A stretch of DNA of 64,000 nucleotides from Runella defluvii (GTDB lineage: Bacteria; Bacteroidota; Bacteroidia; Cytophagales; Spirosomataceae): the NCBI RefSeq assembly GCF_014195535.1, contig NZ_JACIBY010000006.1, forward strand, positions 186,001 through 250,000, read 5' to 3'. This document shows positions 44,670 through 53,592 of this stretch, piece after piece. The notes under the pieces are model-generated. The model was not told the origin of the DNA. It made no database searches and saw only the letters and a program-made list of their open reading frames with translations. Each line of letters opens with the position of its first letter. Position 1 is the first letter of the stretch. Both the position numbers and the translations under genes were made by a program.

Positions 44670-45920
44670 TCAAACTACGCGTTGAACTGAATTTGCCCAA
44701 GCCCTTTTTGCCAATGAAATCATCACGACCGACAAGAAACAAATTCCTGCAATAAAGATAAAAATGGTGGAGGTATTACCCGTTTTGTCAATAATATATC
44801 CAAACAAAGGCTCACCAAGGGCGGCAAAAACGTAGGCACACATGTTCATCAAACCCACGCCCGTACCCGTGTAAGTTTGCCCCAACATCTCAGGGCTAAG
44901 TGCCCAAAAACAGGATTGAGGGCCATAAACAAAAAAGCCCACCGACAGCATCAAAAAACCACCTAGCACCAAACTATCCGTTGGGGTTATAAAAACAAGC
45001 AATGAAATAACCGCACTGACGGCCATTCCAAAACGGATGGCGTGGATGCGATTTCCTTTGAAAAAAGTATCGGACAATAGCCCAAAAGAAAGCGCGCCGA
45101 AGGCCATGCCAACGGGTAGCAAAAACGTTACCCAAAGGTTGCTGGGGTTTTCTTTCCACGTTTTACCCAAATAATGAACAGGAACCCAAAAAATAAGCCC
45201 ATAACGCGCCATGCTTTCAAAACCGAGTGCCAAAGCCGTAAACAAAAAATGGCGATGCGACAGTACGGTGCGGTAGCGACTCCACCAACCTTCCTGTACT
45301 ACGTTTTGGGAGGCATGTTCGTTGTCTAGTGTAAAACCTGCTTGCGAAGGGGTGTCTTTGGCAAAAATCAAAAAAATGGTGGCAGCTACCAGTAACAATA
45401 GTACTGGAAGTCGGAAAAGCATTCGCCATTCCATGCCTTGCTGGAGCAAAATAATGGAAAGTAGGTAAGTAACGGCCGACGAAAACCCCGCGGCCATGGT
45501 ATAAAACCCGAAGGCTTTCCCCAGTTCGGCTTTGCTCCACCAATTGCTAATAAGTTTGCTACCAGGCGCCCAAGCCATCGACTGAAAATAGCCATTGAAA
45601 GCCCACAAAATCAGGATGACGGTGATGGAGTTGCTGTAACTAATGGCGATGTTGGTAAGTACCGACAAATATGCTCCCGTGACAATCATAAACCGCGCAC
45701 TGACGCGGTCGGCAAGGTTGCCGTTGATAAATTGCCCAATGGCATAGCCCAGCAGCATGGCAAAGCTAATCCAACCAATGAACGAATAAGGAACGTTGAG
45801 GGCAGAGGCCATGCCTTTGGCAGCCCACCCGAAGTTGTGCCGACCTGTGTAAAAAAACAAGTAACACAGCATCGTGACCAACAACATTTTCCACTGCTGA
45901 CTACGGAAAGATGAATTCAT
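44670..45920 (-). CDS. MFS transporter, OPA (GlpT/UhpT-like) family
   Basis: 416 residues with 12 helices. YLFFYTGRHNFGWAAKGMASAL, LGYAIGQFINGNLADRVSARFMI (MFS loop 2-3 motif) and AFNGYFQSMAWAPGSKLISNWW match organophosphate:phosphate antiporters, which exchange glycerol-phosphate, hexose-phosphate or phosphonates. 5 bp downstream of the ADH gene and 6 bp upstream of TauE. Context with an HpnZ-like dehydrogenase suggests uptake of a phosphonate or phosphorylated compound (inference). Confidence 0.9.
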   Translation of the reverse strand: MNSSFRSQQWKMLLVTMLCYLFFYTGRHNFGWAAKGMASALNVPYSFIGWISFAMLLGYAIGQFINGNLADRVSARFMIVTGAYLSVLTNIAISYSNSITVILILWAFNGYFQSMAWAPGSKLISNWWSKAELGKAFGFYTMAAGFSSAVTYLLSIILLQQGMEWRMLFRLPVLLLLVAATIFLIFAKDTPSQAGFTLDNEHASQNVVQEGWWSRYRTVLSHRHFLFTALALGFESMARYGLIFWVPVHYLGKTWKENPSNLWVTFLLPVGMAFGALSFGLLSDTFFKGNRIHAIRFGMAVSAVISLLVFITPTDSLVLGGFLMLSVGFFVYGPQSCFWALSPEMLGQTYTGTGVGLMNMCAYVFAALGEPLFGYIIDKTGNTSTIFIFIAGICFLSVVMISLAKRAWANSVQRVV

Positions 45921-45925
45921 GTAAG

Positions 45926-46990
45926 TTAAAGGTGGTTTATGCGAATTCCTACGCGGAGGGGTTTGTGTGTGAGGGCATATTGGAAGGCTTGTTCGGCCTC
46001 AGGAAGAGAAAACTCTTTGGCCACAATCTGTTCAAAAGGAAACGACCGATGGTGCTCAGAAATAAAGGCCACGGCATTGGCAAAGTCGTCGTAATTGTAG
46101 TTGTGCAATCCGCGAATCGTAATCAAGCGGCGAATGATTTGTTCGGCGTCAATTTCGATTTTACGGTTTTTAAAGACCGCCCCAACCCACACCGCTACGC
46201 CTCCAACGCCAAGGGCTTCGATGCCTGCTTCCATGGCAGTGGGTGCTCCACTCATGTCAAAAACGACATCGATGGGGGTGTCAATAGATTGATGCTGAAG
46301 CAAGTGCGTTTGGTTCACCCCAAAAGAAATTGCCTGTTGCAAACGGAGTTCGTCGATGTCGGCGGCGATGATTTTGGCCGCACCTGCTACTCGACACATC
46401 GCCGCACACACAACACCCAGCAGCCCCATGCCCGTGATAAGTACCGTTTTGTGGGTGAGTTCGCCCGCGAGGCGCAAAGCTCCTGCGACGGTAGCCACGG
46501 CGCAGTTGATGGTTGCCGCCACGGGAAGGGGCACTTCCTCAGGAAGCTTGAGCACCGCCGTGTTGGGTTTCAGAATGGTATATTCGGCCAATCCACCGTG
46601 AAAACAGTCGTCGTCGGTAACAAGGGCGTGGCCATATTTGAAGACATTTTCGGATTTTTGGGGCATTCCGCGTTGCGCCATGTCGGATTGGTCATTGGCC
46701 GAAAAAATACTCCACGTAACGACGTCGCCCTGACGAAGCGGTGCTCCTGAGTAATCGTTCCCCGAATGCGCATCGCTTATTTTGACCACTTTTCCGACAA
46801 TCTCGTGGCCCAAGACCGTGGGCGTTTTTTCCTTTCGTAGCCCGCAAAATGTGTGTAAATCGCTGCCGCAAATGGTGGTATAGTGGTTCTGAACCAAGAT
46901 TTCACCTGGGCGTAATTCAGGCAACTTTTTGTTCACCAATTCCATTTCCTGCCCCGATGCAGTAAACACTACTATATTTCCCGAATCCAT
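45926..46990 (-). CDS. Zinc-dependent alcohol dehydrogenase, HpnZ-like
   Basis: 354 residues from the ATG at 46990 (MDSGNIVVF); 13 upstream codons are dropped. Medium-chain dehydrogenase: catalytic Zn ligands in TICGSDLHTFCG and LGHEIVG, Rossmann glycine motif in VLITGMGLLGVVCAAM, NAD-type acidic residue in AADIDELRL. The combination LRKEKTPTVLGHEIVG and YNYDDFANAVAFI resembles the phosphonate-catabolism-associated ADH subfamily (TIGR03366). The structural four-Cys zinc site is not present. First gene of the ADH - MFS - TauE operon. Confidence 0.82.
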   Translation of the reverse strand: MDSGNIVVFTASGQEMELVNKKLPELRPGEILVQNHYTTICGSDLHTFCGLRKEKTPTVLGHEIVGKVVKISDAHSGNDYSGAPLRQGDVVTWSIFSANDQSDMAQRGMPQKSENVFKYGHALVTDDDCFHGGLAEYTILKPNTAVLKLPEEVPLPVAATINCAVATVAGALRLAGELTHKTVLITGMGLLGVVCAAMCRVAGAAKIIAADIDELRLQQAISFGVNQTHLLQHQSIDTPIDVVFDMSGAPTAMEAGIEALGVGGVAVWVGAVFKNRKIEIDAEQIIRRLITIRGLHNYNYDDFANAVAFISEHHRSFPFEQIVAKEFSLPEAEQAFQYALTHKPLRVGIRINHL

Positions 46991-47081
46991 TGTTTGCAAT
47001 TCCTTTTTTACGAATGAAAGTGAAATCACAAAGGTGGTGGTTTTTGTTTATAATTACTGAACTTATGTTTATAAAACAGTA

Positions 47082-47114
47082 AGACCTTCCAAGTTTTGGA
47101 AACTTGGAAGGTCT
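47082..47114. repeat. Perfect 15-bp hairpin
   Basis: AGACCTTCCAAGTTT (47082-47096) and AAACTTGGAAGGTCT (47100-47114) are exact inverse copies around TGG. It lies 20 bp after the Gfo/Idh/MocA stop on the minus strand. The stem ends in no long T run. I believe this palindrome type is dispersed in related genomes, but that is recollection, not something seen here. Confidence 0.7.
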
Positions 47115-47134
47115 ATGAGTACGTACTAAAAAAA

Positions 47135-48583
47135 TTACAGATTTAAGCTCCAGCCTTCGCGGTAGTCGCGTTTTACAAATTGGTTGGCCAAGTCATAATT
47201 GGTGATTTTCATGTTTGGCGCGTCGTAGTATAATTTCTTACGGCCATTATATCGGTCAACCGAACGCTTGGCAGTTGGGTTATCGCGCAACATCCAGCTA
47301 CGGATGGCCAAGTTACCAATCAAAATACTTTCGGTAAACGGTGCCGCATACTCAAACGGCGAACTGGTTACGCCTTTGCCGTAGCCCGCAATGCACGCAT
47401 TCACCCACTGCAAATAGTGGTCTTCGTTGGGAACCCGCGGTATGGTTTCGGGAATATTGAGGGTTTCGTTGGCTTTCAAAGGCAACAAACGAGGCTTAGC
47501 GCCGTAGCAGTCGGCCATGAGTTTGCCTTTGGTTCCAATAAACAATACCCCTCCGTCTGAGTTTCCGAAGCTTTCACCTGGCAATAACTCCTCGGGTAAT
47601 TCGGGTAAAATACCGCCGTCGTACCAACTTACTTTGATGTTGCCTTTGCCGTCTTTACGCGGATAATCCAAGTGGATGGAGGTTGAAAAAGGCGTCCAAT
47701 CGGGATTATCGTCTTGCGGGCGAAGGGTAAACGTCCACGTACCTGCCACGCTACATTCCACCGAAGTGGGATAATCAATTGGCAAAATACGATACACGGG
47801 ATCCATGATGTGGCAAGCCATGTCGCCGAGCGCTCCCGTACCATAAGGCCACCAACCGCGCCAGTTCCAAGGCAAGTACGCTTCGTTGTAAGGCACTTTT
47901 TTGGCGGGGCCAAGCCACAAATCATAGTCCAATTCTTTGGGAACTTCGTAGGTTTTGTCGGTTGGGATGGCTTGCGGCCAAACGGGGCGGTTGGTCCACG
48001 TCAATACTTTATGCACATCGCCGATGATGCCCGAGTCATAGATTTCTTTCATACGACGAACGCCGTTGCCCGAACCACCTTGGTTTCCCATTTGGGTGAC
48101 CACCTTGTATTTTTTGGCAGCCATCCCCAAAATCCGCGCTTCGTAAATGTCGTGCGTGAGTGGTTTTTGGGTGTAAACGTGTTTGCCCAATTGCATGGCA
48201 GCCAGCGTCGCCACGGCGTGGGTGTTATCGGGGGTAGAAATGGAGCAAGCGTCGATGTTTTTATGTTCTTTCGCAAGCATCTCTCTGAAGTCTTTGTAAT
48301 ACGTGGCTTTAGAGAAACGCGTGCGGGATTCAACGGCTTGGCGGTCGTCCACGTCGCAGAGAGCGACAATGTTGACGTTGGGACTGTTGGCAAACGACGC
48401 TAAATCGCTTTTTCCTTTTCCGCCGACACCGATTCCTGCGATGTTGAGTTTATCGCTCGGTGCGACGAAACCTTTGCCCAATACGTGACGAGGAACAATA
48501 AAAAAAGAAGTGGCTGCCACCGACGAAGCTTTCAAAAAATTGCGACGACTGTTGGCGTGTGGAGTGATTTTTTTTTCTTCCAT
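47135..48583 (-). CDS. Gfo/Idh/MocA family oxidoreductase, Tat-exported
   Basis: 482 residues. N-terminal SRRNFLKASSVAATSFF is a twin-arginine signal, so this NAD(P)-dependent enzyme is probably exported already folded. Rossmann motif in IAGIGVGGKGKSD, the EKP-like motif as YTQKPLTHD, and catalytic-region ALGDMACHIMDPVYRI. Family members oxidise or epimerise sugars and inositols. It lies between the sialidase-fold gene and the ADH operon; the next gene downstream is beyond a perfect hairpin. Confidence 0.9.
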   Translation of the reverse strand: MEEKKITPHANSRRNFLKASSVAATSFFIVPRHVLGKGFVAPSDKLNIAGIGVGGKGKSDLASFANSPNVNIVALCDVDDRQAVESRTRFSKATYYKDFREMLAKEHKNIDACSISTPDNTHAVATLAAMQLGKHVYTQKPLTHDIYEARILGMAAKKYKVVTQMGNQGGSGNGVRRMKEIYDSGIIGDVHKVLTWTNRPVWPQAIPTDKTYEVPKELDYDLWLGPAKKVPYNEAYLPWNWRGWWPYGTGALGDMACHIMDPVYRILPIDYPTSVECSVAGTWTFTLRPQDDNPDWTPFSTSIHLDYPRKDGKGNIKVSWYDGGILPELPEELLPGESFGNSDGGVLFIGTKGKLMADCYGAKPRLLPLKANETLNIPETIPRVPNEDHYLQWVNACIAGYGKGVTSSPFEYAAPFTESILIGNLAIRSWMLRDNPTAKRSVDRYNGRKKLYYDAPNMKITNYDLANQFVKRDYREGWSLNL

Positions 48584-48675
48584 GAGAATACTGGTTTTTG
48601 GGGGTTTAAGAATTTTCTATACTACTGATTTTTAGTGCAATAGTACCCCCCTTTTCTCCGATTTTTCTCACGGAT

Positions 48676-50556
48676 TTATCGTTTTTTCACCATTACATCA
48701 TCCACGAAAAAAATGGCAGTTGCAACGGGTTCATCAGCTCCCGCAAGTGGCGGGTGTGGGTCTTCGTTGGGGGTCTTTCGGTTGGGTAAATCGCGGTACG
48801 GCCCCGTGAGTAGCGATAAGCGTTCTACTGATTTTACCGCTTCTGCCAACGCCGCCTTTTCCACCACTTTCTTGCCGTTGATGGCTAAGTCGAAAGAGCC
48901 GCCCGCGAGCTGGGCATTGACCGAGAACGTTAACGTGTACCATTGCGAAGCATCATACGTTTGGACGATTTTTTCGGTACCGCCATCAGTCACGACGATG
49001 TTGCCTTTGTCGTCGAAACGTAGCCGAACAGGGCGGTTGCCGTAGCAGTCGGTGAGGTCAATTTCTAGGGAACCTGTCTTGTTTTGGGCGGGTGATACCG
49101 TCAGCGAACATTCGATTTGGGTACCCTCTTCAAACACCCGAATGGCGCGTGCGTAATCGTAGGGGTCTTTGTCGGCCAATTCGAGGCACTTTCCTTGCTT
49201 TTGAGGCGTTGCCACAACCGTGACGGGTGCCCATTGCGGAGCATAAATGTTCCAATCAGGCACTGAGCCGTTGTTTTGAAGCGCATTAAAGTCATCGCTG
49301 ACATCGCCTTTCACTTCGTATCGCACGGGCGTAGGAATGCGGCTAATCCAAATATCTTCTTTGTTCATGCTGTACGACAACCACATATCGTTGCCAGGCG
49401 GGTTGCCGTTTCCTTCCTCCATGCCGCGCATGTAACAAGGGCCAAAATCTTTCCAACGGCCAAAAAATCGACGCGGCGGCACTTCGCCTTGTACCAAAAG
49501 CATGTTATCGAAAATAGCCCCGTCGTCGCCCGTGATGACGACCAGCGGAAAGCGATGTTCGTCCATTTCAATGGGATTATAACAAATGGCATAGCGCCCG
49601 TCGTCGGTGCGTTGCCCCCATTGTTTGCCCCCAGCCATGGTCAACGTAGGTACTTTGACAGGCGTAGAAAACGTCGTTCCTTCGTCATCCGACAAAGCAG
49701 CTTTTGACCGTTTCCAGAGAGCAACGACCTTGCCATCTTTGCGGTGATAATACGAGAGCGCCTGAATATCAAGCGATTTATCGAGGTTGTTTTTGTAAAA
49801 ACCGTCTAAGCCGTTGTCCTCTTCTCGCCACTGGAGCGTCATGAGTTTATCGCCCAAAAGCGCGTTGCAAGCCTCCACAAACCCTTGGTCGGTTGATTTT
49901 TGGTAAAAGGGATAACTGGTATTTTTCTCGGTCCACTGAACCCCATCCACTGTTTTATGGCTGCTGTACCGAATAAAATAAATGGGGCCATACGTGCCAT
50001 CTTTGTAGGCTTCCCGCACCACTCGCCCGATTCCCCCTTCCCGAAACGGTTCTTCGGCGTGGGCATAAAAAGCCAGCACCAACAAACGGCCGTTGGGCAC
50101 GGTGTAGAAGCCCATGCGCTGGTGCATCATGTAACCGTCTGACCCTTTGGGGATTTTGACACCCTTGGGTGCGACATACGGCGGGAAGACCACAGTAGGC
50201 TTGCTCCAAGTGCGGCCGTCTTTGGAAGTAACCACCAAGGTTTGGCCTGGGGCGATGTGTTCATCGACGGGGTTGCTAAGGTATTGTTGGTAAAAGGTGT
50301 TGTTCCAATAACAAAGGGTGGAGGCGTGGTTGTACGTCCAGCCAAAACCATCGGCCAATTCAGGATGCGTACGGTTGACCCGCAGCGTTTGCCGACTTTC
50401 CACGCCAATGGCATAGCGCAGCCGCCCTTCGTGGACTTGCGGGTCGGCGCTGATGCCACCTACGTAGCGCACAGGTTCGTGGACGCTGCCCGTTTGGGCG
50501 AAGCTTGTAGATAAACCAATTCCCAGTACAAGGCTACACCAACCTAGTTTTTTCAT
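48676..50556 (-). CDS. Secreted sialidase-fold (BNR/Asp-box) protein
   Basis: 626 residues with signal peptide (MKKLGWCSLVLGIGLSTSFA). Asp boxes are visible as SKDGRTWSKP (about 110) and LSDDEGTTFSTP (about 290), indicating a six-bladed propeller. The C-terminal ~190 residues resemble a LamG/concanavalin-like jelly roll (GSLEIDLTDCYGNRPVRLRF). The arginine triad and catalytic Tyr/Glu of true sialidases cannot be placed with confidence. Likely glycan-binding or glycoside hydrolase activity on an unknown substrate; it is upstream of the exported Gfo/Idh/MocA gene on the same strand. Confidence 0.7.
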   Translation of the reverse strand: MKKLGWCSLVLGIGLSTSFAQTGSVHEPVRYVGGISADPQVHEGRLRYAIGVESRQTLRVNRTHPELADGFGWTYNHASTLCYWNNTFYQQYLSNPVDEHIAPGQTLVVTSKDGRTWSKPTVVFPPYVAPKGVKIPKGSDGYMMHQRMGFYTVPNGRLLVLAFYAHAEEPFREGGIGRVVREAYKDGTYGPIYFIRYSSHKTVDGVQWTEKNTSYPFYQKSTDQGFVEACNALLGDKLMTLQWREEDNGLDGFYKNNLDKSLDIQALSYYHRKDGKVVALWKRSKAALSDDEGTTFSTPVKVPTLTMAGGKQWGQRTDDGRYAICYNPIEMDEHRFPLVVITGDDGAIFDNMLLVQGEVPPRRFFGRWKDFGPCYMRGMEEGNGNPPGNDMWLSYSMNKEDIWISRIPTPVRYEVKGDVSDDFNALQNNGSVPDWNIYAPQWAPVTVVATPQKQGKCLELADKDPYDYARAIRVFEEGTQIECSLTVSPAQNKTGSLEIDLTDCYGNRPVRLRFDDKGNIVVTDGGTEKIVQTYDASQWYTLTFSVNAQLAGGSFDLAINGKKVVEKAALAEAVKSVERLSLLTGPYRDLPNRKTPNEDPHPPLAGADEPVATAIFFVDDVMVKKR

Positions 50557-50706
50557 ATCTCTCAGTGGTCTTTTTTAGAATACGTTGGATGGGAAGATTT
50601 GGACTAAGGAAGGTGGGGGATTTTGGGGTAAATGAAAGAAAGAAAATTTTCTTTAGTAACTTGGAGTTTGAAAAAATGCCTTAAAAACAGCCTTAGTGAG
50701 ACCACA

Positions 50707-51174
50707 ATGGATTGGAAAGAATACATAAAAACATTAAGCTTAACTGTCGAGGGGTTAAGTTATGGTTTTAATTTGCCTGTTTCAGCTAACCTATTGGAGG
50801 ATTTGAGTGCTCAATTTAGTCTCGAAGAACTTCCAAGGGAACTTGAAGAACTATATTATGAAACAAATGGGGTGGACGAACTTCTGAATGGCGAAGAAAT
50901 AGGACACCTAATTTGGACAATAGATAGAGTTATTGAGATAAACAAAGAATATCGGACTGGAGCAGATTTTAAAGAACTTCAAATACCTTTTGAGCAGCTT
51001 TTTTTTATTGCAGACGCAGGCAATGGAGATTTATTTGGTTTTGAAACGCTCAATAGAAAGTTTGACCGTTACGATATTTTTGTTTGGGATCATGAAACCG
51101 ATAGTAGGACATGGGTTGCCCCAAACTTAGCCACATTTATCAAATGGTGGACTGATGGCACTATCAAAGTTTGA
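50707..51174 (+). CDS. SUKH (SMI1/KNR4) family protein
   Basis: 155 residues from the ATG at 50707; an ATG at 50632 would add 25 residues outside the domain. The SUKH fold is suggested by ELPRELEELYYETNGVDEL near the N-terminus, FFIADAGNGDLFGFE and FDRYDIFVWDHETDSRTWVAPNLATFIKWW at the end. SUKH proteins often serve as immunity proteins against polymorphic toxins, but stand-alone copies are common. No toxin or RHS/CDI gene is adjacent. A 325-bp gap follows, filled by a palindromic element and a terminator. Confidence 0.8.
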   Translation: MDWKEYIKTLSLTVEGLSYGFNLPVSANLLEDLSAQFSLEELPRELEELYYETNGVDELLNGEEIGHLIWTIDRVIEINKEYRTGADFKELQIPFEQLFFIADAGNGDLFGFETLNRKFDRYDIFVWDHETDSRTWVAPNLATFIKWWTDGTIKV

Positions 51175-51253
51175 GGAAGAGAAGATATTTCGGCTAAAAT
51201 GGTTTTCAAAATCCTTGTGGCCATTCTTCCACGGCGCCCCATCCTGCCTCATT

Positions 51254-51372
51254 GCTCCAGAGGAGCTAAATCTTAGTAGAAAGAATGAATGGGCTTGGAG
51301 GGGATGTATTTATTTGCCTTTTGCTTCGGAGAAGCATAATATGTTGCTTTGTTATGCTTCTCCGAAGCAAAA
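51254..51372. repeat. Composite palindromic element 3' of SUKH gene
   Basis: GCTCC-AGA-GGAGC (51254-51266) is followed by AAATCTTAGTAGAAAG and, at 51319-51339 and 51352-51372, a perfect 21-bp inverted repeat (core TGCTTCGGAGAAGCATAA and its inverse) around a 12-nt loop. Each long arm also contains the smaller palindrome GCTTC-GGA-GAAGC. The whole looks like a miniature non-coding repeat element. It occupies most of the 325-bp gap 51175-51499, the rest being a terminator. Confidence 0.75.
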
Positions 51373-51445
51373 ATTAAAAAAATCTCCCACTGCCACTACA
51401 AATGTTTCGCCTCTACCGAGGCTATTTTGTTTTTAAGGCATACAC

Positions 51446-51483
51446 AAAAAAATCCCGCGCCAATTACCGACGCGGGATTTTTT
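51446..51483. terminator. Strong bidirectional terminator
   Basis: AAAAATCCCGCG pairs with CGCGGGATTTTT across an 11-nt loop, with an A tract on the left and T tract on the right. Ends the PQQ-dehydrogenase transcript leftward and any SUKH transcript rightward. Confidence 0.85.
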
Positions 51484-51499
51484 ATACAATTGGGAAAAC

Positions 51500-52780
51500 C
51501 TATTTCTTAGGAGCCTTGTACGTAATTTTGTACAACGTTCCGTTCAAATCGTCGGTGACGTAGATAGCGCCGTCGGGACCTTGGGCGAGGCCCGTGGGGC
51601 GGTGTTGAACGGGGCCTGTGGGCTTGGCTAAATCAGTGCCTGCGAAATTGTCGGCAAAAATCTCCCAAGGGCCAGAGGGCTTGCCGTTTTTGAACGGTAC
51701 AAAAGCCACCATGTAGCCCTTTTTCAACACAGGTGACTGCCCGTGGAAGGCAATAAATGCACCGTTTTTGTACTTGGCAGGAAACATTTTACCCGTATAA
51801 AACAACAACGCATTAGGGCCAAGGTGGGCAGGAAAATCAGCTACGGGATTCACCGCTTTTTCTCCTCCCGTTTTCTTGCCGTCGCCGCCGTATTCGGGGC
51901 AAAGGATTTTCTTCTTTTGGAAAGGGTCATAATAGACGTAAGGCCAGCCCGCATCGTCGCCTTGGCGAAGTTCGTAAAGCGTTTCGGCAGGCAATTTTTC
52001 GCTGTCTTGCGGGGTATAATACTGAGGAAAATCTTCATGGAACTTCCCGCGACCGTGCATAAGGGCAAAAAGCGAATTGTTAGTCGAGTTCCAATCCAAG
52101 CCTACGACGTTTTTTAAACCCGTAGCGTAGCGGATTCCATCGCTGTAATATTGGTTCAAACGGTCGGTTTTGAAGCGCCAAATCCCCCCGATAGAATCCA
52201 ACAACGGGCAAGGCATGATGCCCTGTTTGGTGCCAGGTTGTTTGCAAGTTTCGTCATACGAACCTACGTTTACATACACATAGCCATTGTTATCGACGGT
52301 CAAGTTTTTAGCTTCGTCGCGGCCGCGTGCTACCAGCCCTTTGACGATAAGTTCGGGATGATCGTAGTCGATAACTTCTTCTTTATCATTGAGTTTGTAG
52401 CGATAAACACTCGTGGACGATGACGCGTACAAATAACCGCCGCGGATGTACATACCCGAGCCTTTGTAATCGCCAAAGCCAATTTTTTCATCAATAACGC
52501 CGTCGCCATTGGTGTCGCGGAGGCGGTAAATGGCTTTGCCTTCTTTGAGTTTGTTGATTTTGACGTAAATATCCCCGCCTTTAGAAACGGCCAAATGTCG
52601 AGGTGTTTCTAAATCTTCAGCCAAAATAGTGACGTTAAAACCCGCAGGCACTTTGATATCGGCAGCTGCAACGGCTGGCTTTTTAGCGGGGCGTAAAGAG
52701 GGGTCACTTTTGTAAGCGGCCAGACTACTCGCTGTGGCCAGTACCGCAGCCACAGAAAGCGTTCGTAGAAATGGATACAT
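51500..52780 (-). CDS. PQQ-type sugar/sorbosone dehydrogenase-like protein
   Basis: 426 residues with an N-terminal signal region (MYPFLRTLSVAAVLATASSLA). Six-bladed propeller of the soluble glucose/sorbosone dehydrogenase family: FNVTILAEDLETPRHLAV, DTNGDGVIDEKIGFGDYKG (calcium-like loop), NLTVDNNGYVYVNVGSYD and GPDGAIYVTDDLNGTLYKI at the end. Periplasmic oxidation of an aldose or sorbosone with PQQ is the family expectation; no PQQ synthesis genes are in the window, so cofactor and substrate are unproven. Confidence 0.85.
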   Translation of the reverse strand: MYPFLRTLSVAAVLATASSLAAYKSDPSLRPAKKPAVAAADIKVPAGFNVTILAEDLETPRHLAVSKGGDIYVKINKLKEGKAIYRLRDTNGDGVIDEKIGFGDYKGSGMYIRGGYLYASSSTSVYRYKLNDKEEVIDYDHPELIVKGLVARGRDEAKNLTVDNNGYVYVNVGSYDETCKQPGTKQGIMPCPLLDSIGGIWRFKTDRLNQYYSDGIRYATGLKNVVGLDWNSTNNSLFALMHGRGKFHEDFPQYYTPQDSEKLPAETLYELRQGDDAGWPYVYYDPFQKKKILCPEYGGDGKKTGGEKAVNPVADFPAHLGPNALLFYTGKMFPAKYKNGAFIAFHGQSPVLKKGYMVAFVPFKNGKPSGPWEIFADNFAGTDLAKPTGPVQHRPTGLAQGPDGAIYVTDDLNGTLYKITYKAPKK

Positions 52781-52902
52781 AAAGTAAAAGGAGGTTGAAG
52801 TTAGATTACTTTGGTATAAAGCACTTTGAAAACAGATTATAACGTTGGTAGAGTTTTGAAATACCCGCTTACTCCAATTCTATCCACTTCGAACCTACTT
52901 CA

Positions 52903-53568
52903 TCATTTGCCAAATTGGTACCCCAAGCGTATTGCAAAAAGAGGATGTAGGTTGGCGAAAGAAGAGTTTCTGTTTTCGGAGCGAACTGATTCACTAAAGA
53001 ATCCGATCGAAGGCTTCGTAATAGTTTCTCTTAACTCCACTTTTGAAAAATACAGCTCAATGGCAGTTGCGGTTTCTATCGAGAGCGATAAATCTTGCCA
53101 AAACACTTTCCGAAAGCCTACAAAAAGATTACTCCCAAAACCTTGGCTATTTAGCATCGTACGCTTCACGATTTGTTCGGTTTGTACGTTGTTTTCATCA
53201 AAATAATACGACCTTCCCTCCCAAAAAGGATCTGTATTTTTTTTAAATTGAAAGTCTCCCAACACCTCAAACCCATATATAAAGTCAATAGACTTCAACG
53301 TTCGATAGAACTCGTATCCAAGATTTATCCGTGCATTATTATTCCTTTGCTCCATAAATGGATTGGTGTTATTACTGCTCAAGCTTCCTCCAAGTTTTAG
53401 CCTATAATTCCCCCTATGATTTGCGTGGGGAATCCTCAAAAGGACATTGGGAATTTCTTTCTCTTTGTTGATTAGCGGTAATAGGTCAATGGAAATTTCC
53501 TTTTGTTGAGCAAAAGCAAAGCCTGATAGCGATAACAAACCAATGACTAAGAGTGTGGTAAACTTCAT
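52903..53568 (-). CDS. Putative outer-membrane beta-barrel protein
   Basis: 221 residues with a clear signal peptide (MKFTTLLVIGLLSLSGFAFA). The remaining sequence shows amphipathic strands (ARINLGYEFYRTL, FIYGFEVLGDFQF, SNLFVGFRKVFW) and ends in ...FAIRLGYQFGK, as an outer-membrane barrel of about eight strands might. I do not recognise a named family. It is 24 bp upstream... of nothing on its strand; the M28 peptidase gene starts on the right and ends 24 bp before this gene's start, so they may share a transcript. Confidence 0.65.
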   Translation of the reverse strand: MKFTTLLVIGLLSLSGFAFAQQKEISIDLLPLINKEKEIPNVLLRIPHANHRGNYRLKLGGSLSSNNTNPFMEQRNNNARINLGYEFYRTLKSIDFIYGFEVLGDFQFKKNTDPFWEGRSYYFDENNVQTEQIVKRTMLNSQGFGSNLFVGFRKVFWQDLSLSIETATAIELYFSKVELRETITKPSIGFFSESVRSENRNSSFANLHPLFAIRLGYQFGK

Positions 53569-53592
53569 AACGTTAAAAGGATTAAAATGTGA

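Noticed and set aside
51155-51436. 93-residue frame after the SUKH gene
   Set aside because: It begins inside the SUKH stop region and runs through a palindromic repeat; composition is not protein-like.
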